Shown here piece by piece: positions 8,099 through 16,211 of a DNA stretch of 40,273 bases (its first letter is position 1; the number at the start of each line of letters is the position of its first letter). A program made the position numbers and the translations under genes. The notes beneath the pieces were generated by a model. The model was not told the origin of the DNA, did no database searches, and saw nothing but the letters and a program-made list of their open reading frames with translations. The stretch is taken from the NCBI GenBank assembly GCA_934648845.1, contig CAKUFS010000021.1, positions 1 to 40,273 on the forward strand. Direction: 5' to 3'. The stretch comes from an uncultured Eggerthellaceae bacterium. GTDB taxonomy: Bacteria; Actinomycetota; Coriobacteriia; Coriobacteriales; Eggerthellaceae.

Positions 8099-8522
8099 AA
8101 AAAGTGACGGGGTCTTTTTCACCTTCCCGCAAAAAAACGACCCGCTTCGCCTGAATCGGAAGCATGTTGTTGGAAAACCGGGGTCAAATTCGAAGTTGAG
8201 GCAGGTTAGAAGTAGGTGGAAATGCAAAATTGACTGGAAACCAAAATGTACTCTAATTGGAAATAGTTCTGAACTGGGGTTTTACTGAACTGGATTTTGC
8301 ATAGAGCGCACGCCCAGTGCAGATCGCCTCAATTTGCACCCCTGACCTACTTCCAACCTTATTCAACTTCGAATTTTGGAGTCATTTTTTAACAACATGA
8401 GCGAAATGGGAGCCGGAGCCGTCCGCAGCAACGCCATCGGCAAGAGCGGCGGCGATGAAAGCGGCGCAAGCGCGCTGAAATGCTGGAAAATGTTGACAAA
8501 AGGTGGGGTAATTTGACAACAA
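8099..8522 (+). repeat. 423-bp interspersed repeat, copy 2
   Basis: Direct copy of 4333-4755, with the same start (AAAAAGTGACGGGGTC) and the same end (TTTGACAACAA). It includes a TIR unit with arms 8167-8217 and 8345-8395. It ends ten bases before the stop of the minus-strand crcB gene. Confidence 0.85.
8167..8395. repeat. TIR element 2 (TTGTTG...CAACAA family)
   Basis: 51-base arms at 8167-8217 and 8345-8395 surround a 127-base core, as in element 1. Here CATG directly precedes the left TTGTTG, and the sequence after the right arm reads CATG on the same strand, so the inverted repeat may extend or a four-base target duplication may be present. Confidence 0.75.
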
Positions 8523-8531
8523 GCGACGAGG

Positions 8532-8975
8532 CTAAAGGGCAAGGAACAAACCCAGAGCTGCGGCGCCAAGCGCTACGGCATATGTCACGAAAAGATAGAG
8601 TGCCGCGTGAGTGCATCCGGCAACAAGTGCCGATTGACCTGCACCGTTAACCTGGCCCGAGAAAAGACGCGCTGCATCAAGGTTAACTGTGGACAAGGTG
8701 GAAAATCCTCCGCAGAATCCTGCGAGCAAAAAAGCCTGGGCGCATCCTTGAACGCCAAGTCCCCCGAAAACGCCCGCAAGAAAACAAGCCGCCGCGTTCA
8801 CCAAAAGCACCGCCACGGGAAGCCACGAGCAAACGCCGTCGAAACGGGTAGGTGTCTGGTGCGCGGACTTCCGTTTCGCGATCAAAGAATCGATGGCATC
8901 AAGAGCATACGAACGACATACCGCGCCACCCGCGCCACCTAAACCAACGCACAGCGCTAAAAACAAGCCGCTCAC
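8532..8975 (-). CDS. crcB: Fluoride channel subunit CrcB/Fluc
   Basis: 147-aa integral membrane protein of the CrcB (Fluc) family, which forms dual-topology dimers that export fluoride down its gradient. The sequence shows GLGGAGGAVCRSYALD at the N-terminus (family motif GxxGAxxRY), the central NAAACFLAGVFGGL segment, and GFCGGFSTLSTVNLD (family GFcGgfTTfSt motif, about residues 87-101). About four hydrophobic segments are visible. It starts at GTG 8975, overlapping the stop of the upstream crcB gene by four bases (GTGA), so the two are translationally coupled and probably make a heterodimeric channel, as found in many Gram-positive bacteria. Confidence 0.9.
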   Translation of the reverse strand: MSGLFLALCVGLGGAGGAVCRSYALDAIDSLIAKRKSAHQTPTRFDGVCSWLPVAVLLVNAAACFLAGVFGGLGVQGCAQAFLLAGFCGGFSTLSTVNLDAARLFSGQVNGAGQSALVAGCTHAALYLFVTYAVALGAAALGLFLAL

Positions 8976-9574
8976 GGATGCTCACCCGCTTCCGTGAGAG
9001 AAGCACACAACCCACTGGACGCGGCCGCATCTTGCGCTAGGGACGTTTCCCGCGCGCCAAAGATCCGCATGGCCGCAAGCGCTGCGCCAAACGACAAAAC
9101 AAACGTCAGGGCAACATAAAGAAATGCGCCCAAGTCGTTTCCAGAAGCAAGCAGTCCATCAGCATCAACGCATACCGCGCTCAGCGTGGTAAATGCGCCA
9201 AGGAACCCTCGATTAAGCACCTTCACGAGCGCCGGCGATAACAAATGCGCACGCTGACCAGCGCAAAAGACAACAACAATAAGAAATGAACCCAGCGTGT
9301 TCACCACAATCGTCGAAATAGGAAAACCATCCACCCACGGCAGGGGCAGGCTCTGCATAAAGAAACGAAGGAGCGCGCCGCAAAAACCTGCAAGCGCCAG
9401 AACAAGGCAAAACTGACCGTTGCTGGACGCTTCCCATTGCGCAAGGGCGCTTGAAAACCGCGGTTGCGAAGAGCCGTTGCACGCACTTTGACCACGAGAA
9501 CTTTGGCTGCAAGAGCCCTGGCTGCAAGAACGCTGCCCACACGCGCTTCGGTCGCTTTGTCCCTGCATCAGCAT
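8972..9574 (-). CDS. crcB: Fluoride channel subunit CrcB/Fluc, with Cys/Ser/Gln-rich N-terminal extension
   Basis: Second CrcB subunit. The channel domain starts at about residue 50 (VLALAGFCGALLRFF), with the family signature NTLGSFLIVVVF and RGFLGAFTTLSAVCVD later. The N-terminal 45 or so residues before it are hydrophilic and repetitive (SCSQGSCSQSSRGQS) and are not part of the known fold. ATG 9574 is chosen, with AAGGGA about 14 bases upstream; TTG 9619 would add 15 residues, and a shorter start is also possible. The C-terminus carries a short hydrophilic tail. It pairs with the downstream overlapping crcB. I looked for a fluoride riboswitch upstream and did not see its conserved core. 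Confidence 0.85.
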   Translation of the reverse strand: MLMQGQSDRSACGQRSCSQGSCSQSSRGQSACNGSSQPRFSSALAQWEASSNGQFCLVLALAGFCGALLRFFMQSLPLPWVDGFPISTIVVNTLGSFLIVVVFCAGQRAHLLSPALVKVLNRGFLGAFTTLSAVCVDADGLLASGNDLGAFLYVALTFVLSFGAALAAMRIFGARETSLAQDAAASSGLCASLTEAGEHP

Positions 9575-9972
9575 CTTCGCTTTTGCTTCCCTTCTTGAAT
9601 CCTTCGCGGTTTCTCGCAAGTTTTACCGCTGCTTTTCCTGCACGCCTTCATGCACGCCCCCGCAAACACGCAAGAGCGCTGCGCCAGGCGCGATTACGTA
9701 TTCTCCCTCTTTTTTGTTTCGGATCGCCCGTTTTTTGGCGAAAAGCAGATAAAGCGGCACAAAACCTTTGTACAATGAGCACAAAGCAAAGCACAAGCTT
9801 GCCGCAGCGCACTCGTCAACGCTCGCTCACGCGGCAACGCATAAAAAAGCGCCACGCAACAACGCGGCCGCGCACGATCGCACAGAGCGGCAGCAGAGCC
9901 GCACGGCAAAATGGCGCGCGTAGGTGGCGTAGGGCAGCGCAACGCAGCGCTCGGCACACGAAAGGACCTTTG
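9575..9972 (+). other. Leader region of fbp
   Basis: No separate gene is supported in this 398-base stretch. A TACAAT -10-like hexamer at about 9771-9776 may drive fbp, leaving a leader of nearly 190 bases. From ATG 9778 to the fbp start the frame of fbp stays open and encodes a very Arg-rich, low-complexity peptide (about 65 residues). This has no ribosome binding site and is probably untranslated. Confidence 0.4.
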
Positions 9973-11391
9973 ATGGCAACGGAATTCTTCATTTCCGACA
10001 TTCATGGCGAATACGACCAGTTCATAAGCAACTTGAAAGCCGCAAGCGCGCTGGCAAGCTCGGGCGGCTACGACAAACTGCACGTTATTGGCGACGTATA
10101 CGATCGCGGCCCCGCGCCCGATGCCGTGGTGGAAGCGCTCATGGACGAACCGAACCTTGATATCCAGTGGGGCAACCACGACATTGTGTGGATGGGTGCC
10201 AGTCTGGGCCAGCGCGGCTGCGTGGCAAATGTGGTGCGCATTTGCGCGCGCTACAACAACTTGCCGCTTTTGGAGGAAACGTATGGCATTGATTTGAGCG
10301 CGCTGCGAGCCTTTGCGAACAACGTGTACGGCGAAGACCCCTGCACGCTGTTCATCCCGAAAGGCACAAGCGACTACCCCGCCGAGGTGCGCCACGAGAT
10401 TGCGCGCATCCAGAAAGCAATCGCCATCATCCAATTCAAAGCTGAATACGTGCATAGCACCGAAAATCCCGATTTCGATTTGACCAGGAGAAACTTGCTG
10501 CATCATATCGATTTCAAGGCGGGAGATGTAGAGATCGAAGGGTCCCGCTACCCCATGCTGGACCTGAATTTCCCCACCATCGATCCCGCAGATCCGTACC
10601 GCATGACTGCCGAAGAAGAGAAAGTCATGGAAAGCCTGGTGGACGCATTCTTGAGCTCGAAGCGCCTGCAGCGCCACATTGCGCTGTTCCTTGATGCGGG
10701 CAGCCTGTACACCGTGGCAAATGGCGCGCTGCTGTTCCACGCTGCCGTGCCGCTGAACGCCGATGGCAGCTTAAAAGAAACGTCGCTGTTTGGGCGTCCG
10801 CTGAAAGGTCGCGCGCTGTTCGATGCCGTTGACGCGTGCGTACGCGCCGCTTTTGACCTGCATGCAAGCAAGCAGGATAAAAAACGCGGGCGCGATTTAC
10901 TGTGGTATTTGTGGCTGGGCGAAGATTCGCCGCTGTTCACGAAAAGCAAGATGGCCACATTCGAGCTGTATTTCGTAGAGGACAAAGCCATTCGCAAGGA
11001 GCGCAAGAATGCGTACTATTCCCTGATGGAGGACGAGCATGCCATAGCTGGCATCCTGCATGACTTCGGGCTTGACCCTGCCACGAACCGCATTGTCAGC
11101 GGGCATGTTCCTGTGAAGGTGAAGGACGGGGAAAGCGCCGTGAAGTGCGGCGGGCACGTGCTCGTCATTGACGGCGGCATGTCGCGCGCGTACCAGGCAA
11201 CATCGGGCATCGCGGGATTCACGCTGGTGCATGGCGACGCCGGTGCGGGCGAAGGCGCAGGCGCGAAGGCCGCGGGTGAAGGCGCGAGCACGGGAGCCAC
11301 GGACGGCTGGACGCTTATCGCGCACCAGCCCGTAGGAAGCTTCCTTGAGCCGGAAGTGACGCATTTACCCGCGCTGGCGCCGCTTTCGTAA
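9973..11391 (+). CDS. fbp: Fructose-1,6-bisphosphatase, class III (short form)
   Basis: Cytosolic gluconeogenic enzyme that hydrolyses fructose 1,6-bisphosphate to fructose 6-phosphate. It belongs to the metallophosphatase-type class III family of Firmicutes and relatives. Motifs in order: FISDIHGEYDQF (residues ~5-16), VIGDVYDRGPAPD (~39-51), IQWGNHDIVWMGA (~64-76), MIQFK-like IIQFKAE, YLWLGEDSPLF, ISGHVPVK-like IVSGHVPVKV, VIDGGMSRAYQATSGIAGFTL. ATG 9973 has AAAGGA seven bases upstream. At 472 aa it is about 200 residues shorter than the Bacillus enzyme. It lacks the ~60-residue N-terminal segment before the first metal motif and the C-terminal helix region, and has a Gly/Ala/Glu-rich insert (GAGEGAGAKAAGEGA) near the end. 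Confidence 0.88.
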   Translation: MATEFFISDIHGEYDQFISNLKAASALASSGGYDKLHVIGDVYDRGPAPDAVVEALMDEPNLDIQWGNHDIVWMGASLGQRGCVANVVRICARYNNLPLLEETYGIDLSALRAFANNVYGEDPCTLFIPKGTSDYPAEVRHEIARIQKAIAIIQFKAEYVHSTENPDFDLTRRNLLHHIDFKAGDVEIEGSRYPMLDLNFPTIDPADPYRMTAEEEKVMESLVDAFLSSKRLQRHIALFLDAGSLYTVANGALLFHAAVPLNADGSLKETSLFGRPLKGRALFDAVDACVRAAFDLHASKQDKKRGRDLLWYLWLGEDSPLFTKSKMATFELYFVEDKAIRKERKNAYYSLMEDEHAIAGILHDFGLDPATNRIVSGHVPVKVKDGESAVKCGGHVLVIDGGMSRAYQATSGIAGFTLVHGDAGAGEGAGAKAAGEGASTGATDGWTLIAHQPVGSFLEPEVTHLPALAPLS

Positions 11392-11577
11392 AGAGCGACA
11401 CAAAGCCGCACGTGCAAGCTGCGCAATAAAGCCGCTTTCGCGAAACAGCCGCGCAATAATAACTTTCATTGAGATGATATAACAGCAATCGTTAGACAGA
11501 TTGGCGACTCCTTCGCCTTCCCCTTATCTGGAAGGATCGGCAAGAGAGCCGCCACGAAGCGAACAGAAAGGAATACC

Positions 11578-12105
11578 ATGAACGAGACCTTGAACGTTTT
11601 GGAAATGCGTCGCAGCTGCCGCAATTTCAAGCCCGATGCCGTGCCGGAGGAAACGCTGCAGGCCATTCTGCGCGCGGGCACGTACGCCGCAACTGGCATG
11701 GGAAAGCAATCGCCGTTGATGGTGGTTGTGGAGAACAAGGAACTGCGCGACAAGATATCCGCCGAAAATGCCCGCATTATGGGCAAGGATGCTGATTTCG
11801 ACCCCTTCTATGGTGCCCCCATCATTGTCATTGTGCTTGCAAACAAAAGCGTTCCCACGCATGTGTACGACGGCAGCCTGGTTATGGGCAACTTGATGAA
11901 CGCCGCGCACGCACTGGGCGTTGACAGCATTTGGATTCACCGCGCGAAAGAGGAATTCGACTCTGACTTCGGAAAACAGTTGCTTGCTGAATGGGGCATC
12001 GAAGGCGAGTACGAAGGCATTGGCCATTGTGCGCTGGGTTACCGTGCGGTCGAGCTGCCTGCGGCGGCTCCGCGCAAGGATGATTACGTGCACATCATCC
12101 GCTAG
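11578..12105 (+). CDS. Nitroreductase family protein
   Basis: 175-aa FMN-dependent oxidoreductase of the nitroreductase fold, which usually reduces nitro compounds, quinones or flavins with NAD(P)H. The N-terminal FMN phosphate motif RRSCRNFKPDAVPEE (about residues 11-25) and the later GxYAATGMGKQ segment match the family. The central DGSLVMGNLMNAAHALGVDSIWIHRA and the terminal GHCALGYRAVELP are also typical. AAAGGA lies eight bases before ATG 11578. It stands alone between fbp and rsmJ; the physiological substrate cannot be inferred. Confidence 0.85.
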   Translation: MNETLNVLEMRRSCRNFKPDAVPEETLQAILRAGTYAATGMGKQSPLMVVVENKELRDKISAENARIMGKDADFDPFYGAPIIVIVLANKSVPTHVYDGSLVMGNLMNAAHALGVDSIWIHRAKEEFDSDFGKQLLAEWGIEGEYEGIGHCALGYRAVELPAAAPRKDDYVHIIR

Positions 12106-12199
12106 GAATTGAATGCGTTTTGAGCCTATAGCCCGTTGAGCGCTCGCGCAGCTGGCCGTTTTGCCGTTATGCGAGCGCTCAACCAGGCATTTTGTTGAC

Positions 12200-12925
12200 A
12201 TGGACGAACAAAACCGCATGACAAAGAAAAACGATGAGAGCCGCAGTATAAGCAACGACCTTTGTTGCGAAGATGTGCCGCGACTTGTCAAGCTGCCCGA
12301 AGGCCTAACGCTCACTAACGGCACTATGGAGTTGCGCGCCGATTTCGCGCGCATGGTCGCCCGCATCAACCCCAACAAAGTGCATCAAGAGCTGCTGGTA
12401 AAAGCTGCGAAAATCAAAGGCGTACCCGCTGAAGACCTGCTTGTCGTCGATGCGACGGCAGGCTTAGGCGAAGATTCCCTGCTGCTTGCGGCGGCGGGTT
12501 TTTCTGTGGTGATGTTCGAGCGCGACAAAACGATAGCAGCGCTGCTGGAAGACGGCTTGGCGCGCGCGGCGCGCGATGAACGGTTATCCTCCCTGGTGGC
12601 GCGCATGACGCTGCGCAAAGAGGACAGCATTGCGGCGCTTGCCAGCGGAACCATGCACGCCGATGTTATTTTGCTTGACCCCATGTTCCCGGCGCGCACG
12701 AAAAGTGCCTCGGTGAAGAAGAAATTCCAGCTTATCCACGAGCTCGAGGCGCCTTGCGCCGATGAGCGGGAATTACTCGACGCCGCATGCATGGCGCATC
12801 CGCGAAAAATCGTGATCAAACGGCCGCCAAAGGGACCTTGGTTGGCACAGCGCAAGCCATCGTATTCCCTCATCGGAAAAGCCGTGCGCTATGACTGCCT
12901 GGTGTTCGCGCCGAAGGAGCCTTAG
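12200..12925 (+). CDS. rsmJ: 16S rRNA m2G1516 methyltransferase (RsmJ-like)
   Basis: Class I SAM-dependent methyltransferase of the RsmJ/YhiQ family, which methylates guanine 1516 of 16S rRNA. Visible signatures are VVDATAGLGEDSLLLAAAG (SAM-binding motif I), FERDKTIAALL (motif II), and LDPMFPARTKSASVKKKFQ, the hallmark DPMFP motif of the family. The C-terminus KIVIKRPPKGP also fits. The protein is 241 aa. The start is uncertain: ATG 12200 has only a weak purine-rich site upstream; the methyltransferase fold begins well after it, so the activity call does not depend on the start. Confidence 0.87.
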   Translation: MDEQNRMTKKNDESRSISNDLCCEDVPRLVKLPEGLTLTNGTMELRADFARMVARINPNKVHQELLVKAAKIKGVPAEDLLVVDATAGLGEDSLLLAAAGFSVVMFERDKTIAALLEDGLARAARDERLSSLVARMTLRKEDSIAALASGTMHADVILLDPMFPARTKSASVKKKFQLIHELEAPCADERELLDAACMAHPRKIVIKRPPKGPWLAQRKPSYSLIGKAVRYDCLVFAPKEP

Positions 12926-13082
12926 AGCGCGCGAGAGCTTACCAGCGTTCGCAAGCGCCCACGAGAGCCTAGAAGCGCCATTACCTGCGCTTTATCGATT
13001 GCCCCTGGCGCTCTGCGTCCTATCGCCCGTCCTTGGCTCAAAACCCCCGCCCATCGCGACGGCTGTGCTTCGCTCCAGCGCG

Positions 13083-13607
13083 CTACGCCTTCCCAAGCGC
13101 CGTACGCAAGCGCTCGAAATGCAGAAAAATGCCCTGATCGCTGAGTTTTTCGATATCTTCCCACGAGGCAAACGTGAAACCAATCACCTCGGCAGGCTGT
13201 ACGGTTACATCGCTTTTATTGAAATCCAGCACAAAGCGGAAGATGTGGTTGATGTAGTTATCACCGCGCGCCAAGTCCACGTTCTCGTAACGATAGAGCA
13301 GCTCCGGCTCGCAAGTGTCAACCTTGATGCCAACCTCTTCGAAAACTTCTCGTTTCACTGCATGAACAGGCGTTTCTCCCGCCAACACACCACCACCGGG
13401 AACTTCCCACCAACCAGCAGCCCATTTTTTGTCAAGGCTGCGGCGCGTGATAAGATACTTGCCTTCCTTGTTTTGCAGCAGGCCCAACACATAGAGCATG
13501 AACTGGCCTTCTTTGAGGAAAAGACCTTTTCGCGGAGCAACAATGCCCAGCGGATGAGCATTGGCATCGTATACGTCGATCATCTCTTTTTGGGCCGAAT
13601 CAGTCAC
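13083..13607 (-). CDS. Nudix hydrolase
   Basis: 174-aa Nudix-fold pyrophosphohydrolase. The full Nudix box GX5EX7REUXEEXGU is at residues 72-94 (G72, E78, R86, E87, E90, E91, G93), with metal-binding glutamates intact. WWEVPGGG precedes it. The N-terminal EMIDVYDANAHPLGI resembles the isopentenyl-diphosphate isomerase-like branch of the family, but the isomerase residues are not evident, so the substrate is open. It starts at GTG 13607, with AAAGG about eight bases upstream. It is convergent with rsmJ; nothing is seen in the 157 bases between them. Confidence 0.85.
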   Translation of the reverse strand: MTDSAQKEMIDVYDANAHPLGIVAPRKGLFLKEGQFMLYVLGLLQNKEGKYLITRRSLDKKWAAGWWEVPGGGVLAGETPVHAVKREVFEEVGIKVDTCEPELLYRYENVDLARGDNYINHIFRFVLDFNKSDVTVQPAEVIGFTFASWEDIEKLSDQGIFLHFERLRTALGKA

Positions 13608-13845
13608 CGAAGTACCTTTCGCATTGTTTTACCTTGTGGGTACGTTGCGTGTTTTCGCCCAGCTTCGCCCAGCTTCGCTAAACTTCGCCGGATGGGCAGC
13701 TTGCGCAACGACTTTCGCGCCTTGCAACGCGCTTCGCGATTACACCTTACCACGAAGACGCAAGCGCATCGCCTGTTCCAAGTACAGCCCAGTATAGCTT
13801 TGTTCGTGCGCCGCACACGGTCAACTTCGCGAACGACAAAATCGC

Positions 13846-13973
13846 CCATGATAAAAACACCCCACTTTTCTGTGGATTTTTGACTCCTCGAGCGTCGATT
13901 TTCAGCATTTCCCCAGGTCGCAAAAAAGTTAGCTTCAGTAAACCCACAGAAAAGTACCCTCTTTTTATCATGG
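13846..13973. repeat. Small inverted-repeat element, second type
   Basis: A 128-bp unit with 35-base arms. The left arm (13846-13880) and the reverse complement of the right arm (13939-13973) share CCATGATAAAAA and ACTTTTCTGTGG, separated by six bases with mismatches. The core contains TTTCCCCAGGTCGCA (13908-13922), a 15-mer that also sits in the core of TIR element 3 (18940-18954). No coding capacity is evident. Confidence 0.65.
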
Positions 13974-13975
13974 AG

Positions 13976-14268
13976 GACGAAGCGGAGGCAGAAGCAGAAG
14001 ACCGAGGCCAGGAGGGGCGCACGGGAAGCGAAGGGATGCAGATGCGGCAGCAGGGCCAGAAGCAGAAGGCAGAGGCCGGGCGGAGCGCGGAAAGCGAAGG
14101 GACGCAGAGGAGGCGCGAGGCGCGCGGAAAGCGAAGAAAGCAACAGAAGCACGTAGTACCAAGACTCCCTACTCCCAAAATGAACAGCCAGGCGCATTTT
14201 GTCCATTGATAGCGCACCGCCCACCTGGAATAATGGGAGCAATGCAAATACGAAAAAGAAGGGCCCGC
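13976..14268. other. Low-complexity purine-biased region upstream of the importer genes
   Basis: No gene is supported here. Bases 13989-14044 and 14056-14108 are degenerate direct repeats of about 55 bases (AGAAGCAGAAG...GAGGCC...GCGAAGGGA), with a partial third copy to about 14140. Open frames on both strands through it are low-complexity products of this bias. The last part presumably carries the promoter for 14269-16941, but no clear hexamers stand out. Confidence 0.45.
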
Positions 14269-15258
14269 ATGAAAAATCACTTGATTGAGCTGGCTTTATG
14301 CCTTTGCTGTCTTATCACGTTTGTCGGGTGTGCCGCCAATAGTGGCGCATTCGGAGAGGCGGGCGCAACCAACAACGGATCCGGCACCGCCTCTGCCACA
14401 CCGAAAATCGTTGTCGGTACGCTTGCGACCGAAGATATCCTGCCCTGCTGGGTGGCCCAGGAAGAAGGCCTGTTCGCCAATGAGAATCTGAATGCCGAAA
14501 TTGCCGTGTTCCAAAGCGCATCCGAGCTGATTGCGGCCGTTTCTTCGGGCAGCGTTGACTTCGCCATGACCGACCCTATGGTCACCGCCAGCCTGTACGC
14601 ATCAGGCGCTGACGTGCAGATTCGCTGGGTCACGCTGGGCGCCGATGCAAGTCAAGGCCGCTTTGGCATCATGACCGCCGACCCCGACATCAAGAGCCTG
14701 ACCGATTTAGCGGGCGTACCCGTGGGCGTGGGCTCGAACACCATTCTGGAGTACGTGATGGACACGCTGTTCGAACGCGCTGGCATACCCGCCGACCAGA
14801 TAAAAACCGAGGAGCTGCAAAAACTTCCCGTACGCTACCAGGCAATGGCCGCCGGCACGGTGAAAGCCGCAGCACTTCCTGCCTCGCTTTTGGCGCTGGG
14901 CGAGGCATCGGGCTTCACCGTTGTGGCCGACGATACCACGGGCAACAACGTATCCCAATCCGTCATGATTTCGTGCAAGAATGCGATTTCAACCGACACC
15001 GTAAACGCGTTCGCGCGCGCTTGGGATGCTGCCGTGGCGCGCATCAACGCGAATCCCGATTCTTATCGAGCGCTTTTGGCGCAGAAAGCATCGCTGCCCG
15101 AAAGCATTGCCCAAACGTATGCTGTAAGCAGCTATCCCGCCGTTGAACTGCCCGAACAGCACATGATTGACGCTGTATTGACCTGGATGGCAAACAAGGG
15201 CTACCTAAACGCGAACGTCACATACGATGCTGCGACCGGCTGCTTCCAAGGACGCTAA
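14269..15258 (+). CDS. ABC transporter substrate-binding lipoprotein (NitT/TauT family)
   Basis: 329-aa extracytoplasmic solute receptor. The start ATG 14269 has GAAGGG six bases upstream. Residues 1-21 are a lipoprotein signal ending in TFVGC, with Cys21 the lipidation site. The mature protein has the type 2 periplasmic-binding fold of the NMT1/THI5-like and sulfonate/nitrate receptors: VGTLATEDILPCWVAQEEGLF, a second-lobe segment DPDIKSLTDLAGVPVGVG, and SFDFAMTDPMVTASLY-type contacts. The genes for the ATPase and permease follow, giving a full importer. The substrate cannot be fixed from sequence: sulfonates, nitrate, thiamine precursors and aromatic acids are all carried by this family. 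Confidence 0.88.
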   Translation: MKNHLIELALCLCCLITFVGCAANSGAFGEAGATNNGSGTASATPKIVVGTLATEDILPCWVAQEEGLFANENLNAEIAVFQSASELIAAVSSGSVDFAMTDPMVTASLYASGADVQIRWVTLGADASQGRFGIMTADPDIKSLTDLAGVPVGVGSNTILEYVMDTLFERAGIPADQIKTEELQKLPVRYQAMAAGTVKAAALPASLLALGEASGFTVVADDTTGNNVSQSVMISCKNAISTDTVNAFARAWDAAVARINANPDSYRALLAQKASLPESIAQTYAVSSYPAVELPEQHMIDAVLTWMANKGYLNANVTYDAATGCFQGR

Positions 15259-15386
15259 GCCGTTTGTGAGAGAAGCTTCAAAACGCCAACTCGAACCACT
15301 TGCGGGGAACCTGGGACGCTTCACGCGCCTTAGGTTCCTTGTCAAATCCCCACTCCTTATCGTATCCCCTTCGGAAAAGGCCGCTT

Positions 15387-16211
15387 ATGTCTCTAGCATT
15401 TGAAAACGTTGAGCTTTCCTACGACAAGCTGCACGCGCTGCAGCACTTAAACCTACAGGTCGAAAGCGGGCAATCGCTTGCAATTATCGGACCATCTGGC
15501 TGCGGGAAATCCAGCATGCTGCGCCTTGCCGCGGGACTTATCCGTCCGAACGGCGGGCGCGTGTTGGTCGATGGCGCGCCCGTTGAGAAACCGCGCAAGC
15601 AAACCGCGCTTATCCTGCAAAACTTCGGCCTTCTTCCCTGGAAAACGGTGTATGCAAATGCTGAGCTGGGGCTTCGCATTCAAAAAGTGCCCGCAAACCA
15701 ACGCAAAGGACGCACGCTTGAAGCGCTGCGGCGTGTGGGGCTGCAGGATTTCGCCAAAAGCTACCCCGCACAGCTCTCCGGCGGCATGCAACAGCGCTTG
15801 GCAATTGCCCGCGCGCTGGCGTGCGACATTGACACGCTGCTTATGGACGAGCCGCTCAGCGCTCTTGACGCACTGCTGCGCGAGGAGATGCAAGATACGC
15901 TGCTTTCCCTTTGGAAGGAGAAGCGCTATACCCAACTTTTAGTGACGCACTCCATTGAAGAGGCGGTTTATCTGGGACAGCACATTGTAGTCATGGCGCC
16001 ACGACCAGGCCGCATTGTGGCGCACCTCAGTAATCCTTGCATGGGAAGCGCCGCGTACCGCAACACCGATGAATTCTTCGCGCAATGCAAGGCTGTGCGC
16101 GCGGCGCTCGAATGCGGATGCGCTGGTAGCAACGTGGCCCATGGCAGAGCACTCAACGAAAACGCAGACGAAACCAAAAGCGCGCGAAACGAGGAATCCC
16201 ATGCAGAATAA
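15387..16211 (+). CDS. ABC transporter ATP-binding protein (NitT/TauT family)
   Basis: 274-aa nucleotide-binding subunit. Walker A GPSGCGKS is at residues 35-42, Q-loop ILQN at 76-79, signature LSGGMQQR at 130-137, Walker B LLMDEP at 151-156 and the switch histidine in VTHS at 188. The segment MAPRPGRIV after it is characteristic of SsuB/TauB/NrtD proteins. AAAGG lies seven bases before ATG 15387. The last ~40 residues are a hydrophilic tail (ENADETKSARNEESHAE) without known role. It overlaps the permease gene by 11 bases. The 128-base gap after the receptor gene is compatible with one operon. Confidence 0.92.
   Translation: MSLAFENVELSYDKLHALQHLNLQVESGQSLAIIGPSGCGKSSMLRLAAGLIRPNGGRVLVDGAPVEKPRKQTALILQNFGLLPWKTVYANAELGLRIQKVPANQRKGRTLEALRRVGLQDFAKSYPAQLSGGMQQRLAIARALACDIDTLLMDEPLSALDALLREEMQDTLLSLWKEKRYTQLLVTHSIEEAVYLGQHIVVMAPRPGRIVAHLSNPCMGSAAYRNTDEFFAQCKAVRAALECGCAGSNVAHGRALNENADETKSARNEESHAE

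Noticed and set aside
9620..9780. Fluoride riboswitch before the crcB pair
   Set aside because: A GGGCGATCC string is present, but the conserved pseudoknot core is absent.
13604..14242. Minus-strand open frame of 212 codons upstream of the Nudix gene
   Set aside because: It runs through the inverted-repeat element and the degenerate repeats, is low-complexity, and lacks a credible start.
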